Assembly (NCBI RefSeq): GCF_000208865.1
Contig: NC_018395.1
Span: 1,333,920-1,397,919 of the forward strand
DNA from: Neospora caninum Liverpool
Lineage: Eukaryota > Apicomplexa > Conoidasida > Eucoccidiorida > Sarcocystidae
DNA length: 64,000 bases
Direction of reading: 5' to 3'
Shown here one piece after another: positions 53,201 through 63,000 of this stretch. The notes under the pieces were generated by a model that was not told the DNA's origin, ran no database searches, and saw nothing but the letters and a program-made list of their open reading frames with translations. Both the position numbers and the translations under genes were made by a program. Positions within the stretch are counted from its first letter, which is position 1. Each line of letters starts with the position of its first letter.

Positions 53201-54289
53201 ACTCCGTTCTCCATTTGGACCCACACGCCTAGAGAGACGTGTATTATGGTGCTTGTTCATGCAGGAGCGAGGGCGCGTCAGCAAGAGCAAACGGAAAATT
53301 GTCGGGAACAAAACCCGGTTGCGGCGCTCGCTCACCGTGTCGGAAGACCGCGAGGAATTCATCGAAATAATCAGCAAGCTCGTCGGGGCACGCCTCGGCG
53401 ACGGCGACGAAGGTGGAGACAGCGGCGACTTGCTGCTGGAGTTGCTGCGGATCCGCGCCCGAAGGATTTTGCATGGCCATGTGAGAAAGCGCCGAAAACA
53501 ACTCGCGGCGCTTCGCCTCTTGCAGAGTCGCCAGGCGAAGAATCGCGGCGAGCAGGTGGACGACGGCGCGGCGCACGGACGCGGAAGGCTCTTGCGAAAA
53601 ACGCGCCACGAGGGAGGTGATAAACTCCTTCTAAAAACACACGCCGCGACGCCGAGAAAAACGCACAGGTGATGAGCACAGACGAAAAGACATAATAAGG
53701 CAAGAGCGGTGACAGAACATCGGGCTCTGTATCCACATCCATCGAGATGTAGGCATCTTTTTTTATCCAGGGACATGCATTTGGACGCCTGTAGCCGTTT
53801 CCTTTTGTTCCCCTCCGAATTCGAATCAAGCGTCAGAGCCCAAAAAACCCTCTGTTGCGGACATCGGAGAGAGGCTCAAAGCGTCGTCTTCCGTCGGCTC
53901 CGAGCTGGATGCAGTCCAGCAGAATCAGAGCCAAACGGCAGGTTTTTGGTGCACGCGCGCCTGAACCCCCCCCCCCCCGCCGTGTGTGTGTTGGGCGCGG
54001 CTGAGTTTACCTGTTGGTTCTCGTCGAAGACGGCCATCGCCTTGGAGATTTTCCGGCGCAGGAGGACCGCGGACAGCTGTCTCACTTCCTCTTGGCAGCC
54101 GTCGACGATCTGTTTCGCGAGCAGAAGATACGCCAGGCGCCGCTGCGCCTCGTGTTCCTGCTGGAGCAACGCCCGCAGCTGCTCACTCGCCGGCTTCACC
54201 TGCGCGGGATCCAGCGACGCGAGCAACAGTTGTTCCAGTTGACGCTGGAGGTCCGCCATGGCGGGGTGGGGTGCCGCGGCTCCAGACAT
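44392..54289 (-). CDS. Importin-beta family karyopherin, IPO4/IPO5 (Kap123/Kap121) type
   Basis: This nuclear import receptor carries cargo (histones and ribosomal proteins in the family) through nuclear pores and is released by RanGTP. Seventeen exons (minus): 54289-54011, 53630-53336, 52697-52597, 52244-52143, 51583-51430, 50950-50555, 50085-49981, 49876-49784, 49225-48789, 48344-48100, 47779-47566, 47296-47126, 46695-46441, 46220-46080, 45767-45687, 45519-45280 and 44580-44392. All phases match and the total is 3,498 nt, or 1,165 residues, close to the family length of about 1,100. The ATG at 54289 begins [20 protein letters not shown], followed by the N-terminal Ran-binding type repeat ([20 protein letters not shown] [15 protein letters not shown]). 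HEAT helices continue throughout, e.g. [40 protein letters not shown] and [20 protein letters not shown]. An acidic loop, [19 protein letters not shown], lies in exon 10. One donor (48788, GAG|GTCCGC) is weak. Choice between IPO4 and IPO5 needs alignment. Confidence 0.95.
45041..45156 (+). repeat. TA-rich satellite-like tract (TATATATTTA variants)
   Basis: About 115 nt of A/T only, built from TATATATTTA-like units and TA runs, in the last intron of the importin gene (44581-45279). Confidence 0.92.
47459..47490 (+). repeat. (TA)16 microsatellite in importin intron
   Basis: A TA run in the intron between importin exons 47779-47566 and 47296-47126. Confidence 0.9.
48477..48522 (+). repeat. (ACAT)11 microsatellite in importin intron
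   Basis: Eleven tandem ACAT tetranucleotides in the intron between importin exons 49225-48789 and 48344-48100. Confidence 0.93.
49305..49328 (+). repeat. (TA)12 microsatellite in importin intron
   Basis: A TA run in the intron between importin exons 49876-49784 and 49225-48789. Confidence 0.9.
50116..50147 (+). repeat. (TA)16 microsatellite in importin intron
   Basis: The first of two similar TA runs in the same intron, close to the acceptor of exon 50085-49981 (30 nt away on the sense strand). Confidence 0.9.
50254..50283 (+). repeat. (TA)15 microsatellite in importin intron
   Basis: The second TA run in the same importin intron (50086-50554), 106 nt from the first. Confidence 0.9.
53966..53978 (+). 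repeat. C13 homopolymer in importin intron 1
   Basis: Thirteen C in a row, read as a G13 run on the sense strand about 33 nt downstream of the first importin donor site. A short GT repeat adjoins it. Confidence 0.9.
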
Positions 54290-54321
54290 CGTCGCAGGAT
54301 TCACAGGAGAGGGGACGGCGG

Positions 54322-54328
54322 AGAGACG
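54322..54328 (+). promoter_or_regulatory. AGAGACG promoter-like word
   Basis: AGAGACG fits the WGAGACG element described for Toxoplasma promoters. It lies 33 nt upstream of the importin ATG, on the + strand while the gene is on the minus strand. The motif is seen in the sequence; its role is inferred. Confidence 0.35.
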
Positions 54329-54363
54329 TCTTCGCGGAGCCGAGAGCGGGCTGCGCAGCTCTC

Positions 54364-54371
54364 TGCATGCA
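54364..54371. promoter_or_regulatory. TGCATGCA palindrome, possible ApiAP2 site
   Basis: A perfect TGCATGCA palindrome 75 nt upstream of the importin ATG. GCATGC is a known ApiAP2 binding core in apicomplexans. Similar words also occur in introns of this window, so specificity is weak. Confidence 0.35.
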
Positions 54372-57063
54372 TACGCGCCTCCGAGTTTCTGCGAAGCGCC
54401 GAGGCGGCAGAAGAGAAGAGAAGGCGGGAGACGAAGCAGGAAAGGCGCGAAGCAGACCGAGAGCCCGATGGGAAGGTGGTACGTGGCGGCGAGGGCGCGC
54501 AGCTTAGACGCAAAAACGGAGAGGATTGAGGAACTGAGTTTGACAAGGAAAAGACACGAGTGCGTGGCGACGAGTTCCGGCGCACGGACGCACGTGCGTC
54601 CTCTCGAAGGGGACCGCGGGTCTGGGGAAGCACAGAAAACAGACGGCCGGTGTCGGCGCAAAGCAAGGAGCGTCCGCGGGAAACGGGAACAGCTCCCGGG
54701 GAAACGCGGAGGAGTTAGGAGACAGAACTCGGGGGTGGTCTTCGAACCTGGAAAGCACGGAGAGAGGCGCCGGTCGACAAACACCCAGCACGCGGGACTT
54801 GCACGCAAGACTAGATGTGACAGCACATTTCGGCGGACAAACGTCGAAATCTCTGGATACGCGCGGAGAGGCGCGCGCGCGGCACTGTGGAAGTGTATGG
54901 CGTCGGAATTTGTCACCGGTTTTCAGAAGGCTGTGTCGTCCGTCAATCGACGTTTTCGAGAAAAGTGAAACTCGAGCAGAGAGGCGAACAGGACGAACAG
55001 GGGCAGAAGAACCGGAGAGGGGAAGTTGACAAGCATATGCGCGGTGGGTCCAGAGACGCGAGAAGAGCCCGTCCTCCAAACGGACTCTTCCTCCTTTTCC
55101 CCCTCTTGTTCTCCTCCAGGCACTCGGCGTCTTTGCTTCGACGTGAAGAGAATGCTGCGAGTGGAAGAGAACCCCGCACAGCTGCAGGGGCCCAGGATTG
55201 GAGCTTCACTTCACGGCGGTGACGAGAGAGATGTGGGGCAAAAGAGCCGGAAAACGTCGGAAGACGCGAAATGGTGGTTCTCACGAAGGAAAAACAAAGG
55301 ATCCACGCCACGAGTGGAGTCCGAAGGCGTTGGAAGGCCGCCAGAGAAAGAAAACGTTTTTTCGAGCGGCGAAACCCAGCGAGGGACACAAAGCGAACGG
55401 GGAAACATGCACACAGGCAAGGGACTTCTGGGGGGTGGCGAACCCCCGTGCCGAAACACCGGCTATTCTTTCGAGGCCGGCAGAGGCATCAAATTCTTTC
55501 GCGCATAACCGGTGAAGTGATACCGCGTTTTGCTGTGGCCGCAAAAACTCGAGGAAGACGAGGACGATGTCACACAATTGTTTCAGTCTTGGTGGAACAA
55601 AACGGTCATCCGCAAAGAGGGCGTCCTTCCTCTCTTTTCCCCCCTTGCCTGAAAGTGCCGGCCGGGAGCACGGGTTCGCAAAAGACTAGTCTGTGCGACC
55701 GCTAAAACGCCACAGAAATAAACGGATCGTGCAGGATGAGGGTTGTCTTTTCCGCCGCTTCAGCCCAATCTGTTTGACCGCAGCAAGTCGGCGCAGCGTC
55801 GCTTCTCGCCTTTTGCCCTCGAGCGAATGTCGAATCCGCCGGCGGCAAAACGGTTCCATACGGAGCATCGCCGCCCTGCCAACTTCGGAACACTGCAAAA
55901 GAAGAGAGGTAGCCGTGCAGTTTTCTCGTTTCTGTCAGCTTTTCCTCGACGCAAAAACGGGGCCGAGAATCTCTGGAGCTCTCCGCACCCATGTGCCCCA
56001 GGGGAAGAAAGAGGAGGGCACACTCGGCGAACGGGGCGCGCAGAAACCCTGCCGGGGGTTTTTTGGTGGAAAATCAGATGAATCAGTCACTTGCGTTCGC
56101 GAACTTTTGGTTTTGCCTTCTCGATGTGAAGGCACGCAGCCGAATGTAGTCGCCGTCCAACTTAGCGCGTTTCCCTACCTTAAGGCTGGCCTCCGCTGTG
56201 GCGTGCGAAAGCGTCCAGGCAAGACATCTGCGAACGTGAACTCTCGGAAACAGCCTGACGACAGAGAGGAAGTAGAAACACACACTGGCGAAAAGTCGGG
56301 TGAAAGGTGATTTCTTCGCCACCAGGGACGAAAAGAGAGACGAAAAGGCCCCCAGCGCAACTTTCGTGTCCGCTTCTCAGGTCCGGCCTTCGAGGGTATC
56401 ACATAACGAGATTATGCGCCTTCACTGCCGCTCTTGCAACGCTAGAAAGGCGATCTAAAGGCTTGTCTCTCTCTCTCTCTTGTCTTCGCCTCTTCTTCCT
56501 TCTCTTGTCTGGTTTTCCTCTTCTGGTACTGGAGCTGCAATCGTACCAAGACGAAATCCCGCCCTCGTACCTCGACCTTGTCGGATAGAGTCCCTCGGGT
56601 CAATATTTCCTGCTCGCAACCGCCAGTTTTTCGGAGTCTGAGTCCCCCTTTTTTACGGACAATGGCAGAGAGGTTCGTTTCCTTCTCTGATGGCTTCGGC
56701 TGTCGTAGCAGGAACTTTGAGTCGTGCACAGGGGCGTCACACTGCGTAGGCAGCAGAAATGCAGAGAGCGGCAAGACATGCATGCATCTACATATGTATC
56801 GGCAAAATCGGTTTCGCATAAGCTGTTTAGTACATACAGATACATGTTTGCACAGATACGCGGTCTGTAGTTCTGGCCGGTGTAAGGTCACGAAATCCTA
56901 GGCGGGCCCGCTCATGCCTCGCGCGATCTGTTCAGGCAACGGACCAAAGAACAGGAGGAGATAAGGCATTACTGTGAGACGCATCAGCTTCCGCAACTTT
57001 TGGCGTTGCTGCTGAATCGTCTCGCCCAAAAGAAAGACCCCCATCCCAAGCTTTTCTCCGTAG

Positions 57064-60000
57064 GTTCACGATCGTGTTGATCCGCGTGCTAGCAACCGAC
57101 GGAAGCCCGAGAATCGTTCTCGACTTTCCGAAACGAATTCGCTGTGGGGGAAGCGAGAGTGCTGGCTCGTACTCTCGTACTCTAAATCTGTCTCCTCCAA
57201 AGAAGTTCTCAATCTCACGCTTCGCTCCGTGGTTCACACTAGCAACAAGCGAGAAGAAAACGTACAGATGCGCGAGGCATCGCCCATTCCTGCTTCGGCT
57301 GCGGCAGCTGGTATACCGATCCCCCAACGCGCCAGGAAAAGTTTTTATATACGCGTGGCGTCTTCGCTTGCTTGTTTTCCCGCGCAAAGGGGCATCCGTA
57401 AACAGGTGAAGCATCTAAGGGCGGGCGCGGGTCTGGCTTGAACACCCTTGGGTTGCAGCTGCCAGCGCACAGTCGAGGGATGCAGACCGATGAGACATTT
57501 CTGTTCTCTTGTGTCTGCTCGTTCCCAAGGTAAAATACTTTGCAGATCGCGTGTCGGACTCGGATCTCGGCACGATCGGCCTGTATCGGTCAGCGCCCAC
57601 AGGCCAGAATGCGTCGTGTCCAGCGACGGGGGCAAAAGACTTGATAGATGGAGATGATGTTCCGTTTCAGAACCCGTACCACGCAGATAAGCGTTCGTGG
57701 ATGAGAAACCACATTGCGCCTGACGCCTGGCTTCAGCTTGGAGAATTGCGCACGCCGAAGGGGCTCTCAGCTGTGCAGTGTCTCTTGCTAGACGACGAGG
57801 ACGACCGAGATGGGAACGAGTTTGGGATAGATGCCAGTCCGGGTAAGCCACGAGCTGCACGACGCTCTCGTCACGAAAGCAGTCGCCACGTCGATACGTG
57901 TAACTGAAGGTCTGACGCTGCTGTAGGCGGTGGAGACTCACGCAGGGAAATAAAAGAAGCACGCCACGGTGCAAACGCAATCGGCATTTGTGGTTGAGTA
58001 TCGATCTTTTTACGACTCGTAAGTCGGAAGTCAAGAGAAACCATCGATGCGGGAAGGTCTTAGTTTGTTGGTGTACGTGTAGGTTTGAGGCTTCTATAAT
58101 GGACTCCAGGAGCGCTCGAGAAAATGTAAAATGACGGAGGAAAGACAGCACACGGCGCATTCTCCAGCGAGCCCTTGCGGTGGCGGCAAGCAGACTGGAG
58201 AGAGCGTAGCTGGAACCGTACTCTGGAGCTGTGTCTTCTCCCCCTGTCTCTTGTGTGGCAGGTATCATTGCGCTGAGCATGGAGTGCTACGATTCATTTC
58301 ACTTGCTGTTCTCTGAATTCCTTCGCTTCTCCGACGCCACGCTGATGACGAAAAGTCTGTTCGTGCTTGTGAGTCCGCGCAAAGTTAGGCTGCATCATGT
58401 GTCTCCCCCTCCACAGCTTACCTTTCAGGATGTAGTCTCCCCGTCAGAGATCGTCACCCAGAGGCAGCACGTGGACGGGAAAGGCTGAGCGCCAAGTTGG
58501 AATACCTAACACGCAGCCGAGAGGGCCCCGATAGTCTGTCCTGAACCGGTAGGCAGCGCTCCTCGTTTTCGGTCGACGTGGCGATTTACCAGGGTACGCA
58601 GGACGGCTACGGTTAAAGAACCAGGCAACCGAGTTTGACCGCCTCAGATGGGGAAATGACAATTTTGGAGCCGCCCAAAACTGCACAGTTGCGTGTCCGT
58701 TCTCCTCTGCGCAGCCTTCTTTCCCCCTTGATGCCATGAACGAGCGCGTGTCGTCTGTTCTTCCTTCTCTGACGATGCACTCGTCCCTTCGCAACCTGCT
58801 GCTCTGCTTCCATCGCAACTTCGCATCCTTCGCATTTCCTCCTACCATGACCGTCGCGGAAAGCAATAAAGTGATCGATCGTGTCCAAAAAGGCATCAAC
58901 AAATGGCTTCTGACCAAGGAACACAGCCTTTGGGCTCCAGATGTGCGGCACGCAACGCTCTCTCGGCCACACAAATGTCTACTTGCTAATCCATCCGTAG
59001 CTGCCGAATTGCACAACGTTTAGACCTCGTCTCTTGTACTTAGGTTTGGATCTATCCAAATGCCTGACTTGTGTCTCACTACAGTGTTCTTATAGATTCG
59101 TACACCTGAGTAACGCAGTGCGGTGGAGAGCCTGGATCGTTCCGATGTTTCCCCTTTTACGAATCCTTTCTCCACCAAGGGCCTCGCCTCTGAGCGAATG
59201 CTCAGTCGGCAACCAGCTTCACCGTGGTAACTCGCGGCAGGTGACCGATACATAGAAGAGGCGTCCCTCTCAAGACTCGCACATACGCGCCACGGATTCT
59301 CAGCCGCGTATGCGCGTAAAAGTAGAAGCTGGCAAACAGCCTGGGCAAGTCAATTCCGAAAACGCTATCAACCGAAACTGCCGCATAGTTATTTCTATTC
59401 ATTCACACGAGTTGGTCTCGCCGCGATGCATGAACGCCGTTTCCGTGTCACCCTCGCTACCTCCACGCCTCCTGCTTCCGCCACTGGTTTCCAGGTGGAG
59501 ATGTGCCGGGGCACGGACCTCTTGCGCCGTCGAGGCCAAGTGTTTCGAGCGCTGCTAAGTGAGGGAATGCTCGCTTCGCAAGGCGCCTATCTGGACGGGA
59601 CGAACCCTCACAGAGCTACAGCTCTCTGGATGTCTCCCAACAAGAAAGTTATTGTGCAAGTCAACTGGAAAAACCACCTCAGGGTGAGCCGTCTCCCTGA
59701 GACGCGACAGGTCGTGGACAAAGAAGGAAAAGATCTCGTAACCGAAAATTGCTCTCATGTTCACGGGTTTGGGTTTAACTGGCGTAGACGCCTCATGGGT
59801 TCACGCAAAACGGCTGAGAAACAAACTCCAGCGGTTGCGCCCTGCCTCACTTAAGTGTCTCCGCGGCGCACTCAAAACGCTCCAACAGTGGAGCGGAGGT
59901 TGGCTGCTGTCCCCACATCTACATAACTCCAAACGCCACCCCCGCCTTTGTCAGTGCGTTTTGCATCGTCGATGAACAGAAGTTTTGGGTGCTGAGTGTT

Positions 60001-63000
60001 TTTTCCAGGTTGAGGTGAAGATATCAAACCCCTTCGATGCAAGCGAAATCGTCCAAGGCTTCCAGAGTGCGTACTCTCTATTGAATTGCATGAAGGTAAG
60101 TTCACCTCTCGACAGTGTTTTCGGCTGTTTGTGCGACGCCTGAATTCCTAATAGCAGAAGTAGACCCTTCTGGTTTTAGTGGAGCTCGGCTGTGTGAAAG
60201 CAGACACGAGGCTTTCTAGCAGTGGAATGTATGGCCACAAACCATAGTTCCAGCACAGAGCTGAATTTAGACTGCTTCACTCGTCTGCAAGGTCAGGAAA
60301 AGGTAACGCTTGCGCCAGAAAGACGATTTGGGGAGGCGTACGCTAAGTCTGTTGTTTCCCTGTGTCTCTTATTCTGAGAGCGTGCAACGCTGCCTGCCTC
60401 CCTTCAGGGCAAACCTGAGATGTCTGCCCGTGCTTCGTCGGTGTCTGATGCTTGTCTCATGCGTCAACCCTATATGTTGATGTGGCAACTTCTTCAGGAA
60501 AAAGAAGAGGAACCGTTCGCAAAACATAAAGACTTCGGTTTCCTCACTGTTGATCCGATTGATTGCCGTCTTGGATTCACGTCAGTACCCTCCAAAGCGT
60601 CCCAGACCCACTGAGTTGAGAGTACAGAAGCTGAGAGGGAGAGTGATCCTGGCTGCATGAACGTGCTAGTCATATATCTACCGCAACACTATCCTGCTGA
60701 GGATCTTCTCTCCAGTCCACCCGCGATCTCCTGCCAACGACCTATCACTAGGGCGAACTCCCTGTTTCCCAGGAGCAGGGTCAAACACCGGGAGCGCCTG
60801 TGTTGCCACGGAGCGGCGGAAAAGCTCGCACAGGTCTTCATGGTAGAATTGGCGTGCTCTGCAGTCTGTCTCGGTGGGTAGGCACTGCCTCCAGGACGTT
60901 TTCTGGATGGGCCTGTCGGAATTAGCAAGCAGGAGCAACTTTCTGTAGATGCGCCCGCGCATGCCTTCACAGGGCCGTCTTCGAGACGAGGCTTCTCCAG
61001 GGCTTCATGTCGCGTGCCGGGTTCCAAGAACTTCTAAACCAGGCCCACATGAGGAAACTCAGGTTGATCACGCCTGACGACATGATTCACGTACGGCAAG
61101 GGAGATGCTTTCCTTTCTTCAGCGATGGCAGCCTTGCTTCAAGCAGTATTCGAGCGCTCTGCGGCTCAGACGACGGGGGCGCCCTGTTGACAGATTTGCT
61201 GAGCCGCCCTCCTGCGAGTGTGCGCTCCTGTTAGGCCCTGACACTTCTTTTTACCCAGTACACTTATTGCAGAAAGTCAAGGAAGTGTTGCAAGTCGACG
61301 TTTTTAACGTCAACGTTCAAAATTCAGTTGCACTTTCTAGTCGACGAAGGGAAACGTTGGTCCTGTTTCACACGTGGACCACATCATGCTCAGCTTCCAA
61401 TAGGCGTATCAATTAGGTGTATCAATTTGCTTTAATCATCCGAGGAAGTCAACCGCATTTCATCGCTAGTGCTCGGATCCGTCTGCCTTTCGTTCGCGTT
61501 ATCAGGGTGGTGAAGAATGTTTACATATCTGAGCTCCTGCCGAACTTCGTGAGATTCTACTCGTCTCTTGACGGTGCCTCTCTGTGTGGAGTAAAAAAGA
61601 CCGACGCCAGCTACACACTCTCACTGCGAAACCTCAAGCGTTTTCTTCGTGTAAATGCGCATGCGTGGGCGTTCGCCTATGTGGCGTCTACCGAGACTCA
61701 ACGAAAATCTGCAAACCCCGTGCACGTCGACAAAGCTGTGGCTGATGCCTGCTTGTAGGGCTTGGTACCAGTTTCCTTGAATACGTTAGAGGCAAGCGAC
61801 GAAGTGTACACGTTGGGAGCTCTTACGCAACTTGTAACTGGATTTCTTGAGGGCCTGAAACTGCGGTTGCCAAGGCCACAGGTGGACCCGTCCGCCGGCG
61901 GTCCCCACGGAGTGACGCGGTTCATGCAGCCGATCGACCTCGCCCGCAGTTCCCACGCGTTCACCAAGTTGCCACAGCTCCTTAGCAAGAGAAGTGACCG
62001 CAAGCTGCTTGAAAAAGAAGAAGGAGACAAACGGACGGAAGGAGCTCTCGACAGGGCCTCGGGCCTACAGGCCCTGTCGTGTCCAGAAGGCCTCGAGTAA
62101 GTTGTCGCGGTACCCCCGTTCATGTCTCGCACTCGACTGAGGAAATTCAGGAGATTCTTGCACAATCGGCAGCCCAGCACGCCTTGTTTTGTGAGTGTCG
62201 GGCGAGATTCACGGTGGCTGCAGACTACCGTCGGTCGTTGACCCTCCTGGAACGCCAGGAAAAAAACACACATTTCTTGCTCTTCATCGGTAAACACGTG
62301 CCGTCTTCTGCCCTGAAGGAGTGTGTGGAAGAGTCGCCTCGACTGGCGAGTAGCAGTGACCAGTATATGCAGCGCTCTGTATGAAGCAAACAAAGCGGAT
62401 GCTGGCACAGTGCACAGTCTTCAGAATACATTCAGCGATCGAAGTCTGTGTCCTCATGTGAGAGAGCAATGAGATCGTACAAACCGGCAGTCGAGGGGAC
62501 TACACACGAAACTCTTGGTGTCGTGTGGCGTGGCGTGGTTCAACAGCTGGTGGCACGGGAAGCCAAGCTGCGGCTTCGCGTGCACAGATGACCTCAGAGA
62601 CTACTGCAACATGAGTCCTACGCTAACGACTGTCGTGGAAAGATTTCACACTACCCAACCGTCTGCATGGAAGACGGTAGGAAGTTCCGTAGAAGCCCTG
62701 CGGTCAACGTCGCGTTGAATACTTGGCAAAGAGCGACGCGAAAAACGTGAAGGGCGCTAAAGAGGTACATTTGGTCTCCTCGCGAAGCCCACCGCCGTCG
62801 CCCAGACCCTACGACCAGTAGGGTCTGGGAACGACTGAATCGCGTCTGTTCGTCATTTCTTGCAACGAACAAAAAACACCACCCGAGACTAATGGGAGCA
62901 CCAAACGTGCATGGTCCAGATTTCATGTGCATACACGTGCGGAATCACGATGTATTTCTCTCGTTTTCCACTTTGTCCTTCTGTTTACAGTTTTCTTTCT

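Larger units (their letters stand above)
54290..57063. promoter_or_regulatory. Divergent intergenic region, importin and phosphagen-kinase-like gene
   Basis: About 2.8 kb between the importin ATG (54289, -) and the first supported exon of the rightward gene (57064). It should hold both promoters, the importin 5' UTR, and the first exon or exons of the rightward gene. Long frames on both strands (e.g. 54258-54968 + and 54504-55079 -) overlap and lack motifs. A strong pyrimidine tract at about 56461-56525 precedes an open stretch (LQSYQDEIPPSYLDL, to about 56580) that could be an upstream exon of the rightward gene; I cannot join it. Confidence 0.45.

Noticed and set aside
54258..55079. Long frames on both strands upstream of the importin ATG
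   Set aside because: Arg/Glu- or Ser/Arg-rich shadows in GC-rich 5' flanking DNA with no homology. The minus-strand frame is continuous with the importin exon, but the ATG at 54289 gives the family-typical N-terminus.
61417..61758. Open frame VVKNVYISELLPNF... between exons of the phosphagen-kinase-like gene
   Set aside because: Its acceptor phase (2) does not match the preceding donor (phase 0). Skipping it joins exon 61090 to 61759 in phase and gives the expected arginine-kinase order, so it is intronic.
62049..62079. Inverted repeat as a transcription terminator
   Set aside because: It is inside an open reading frame before a GTAAGT donor, not at a gene end, and hairpin terminators are not used by eukaryotic RNA polymerase II.
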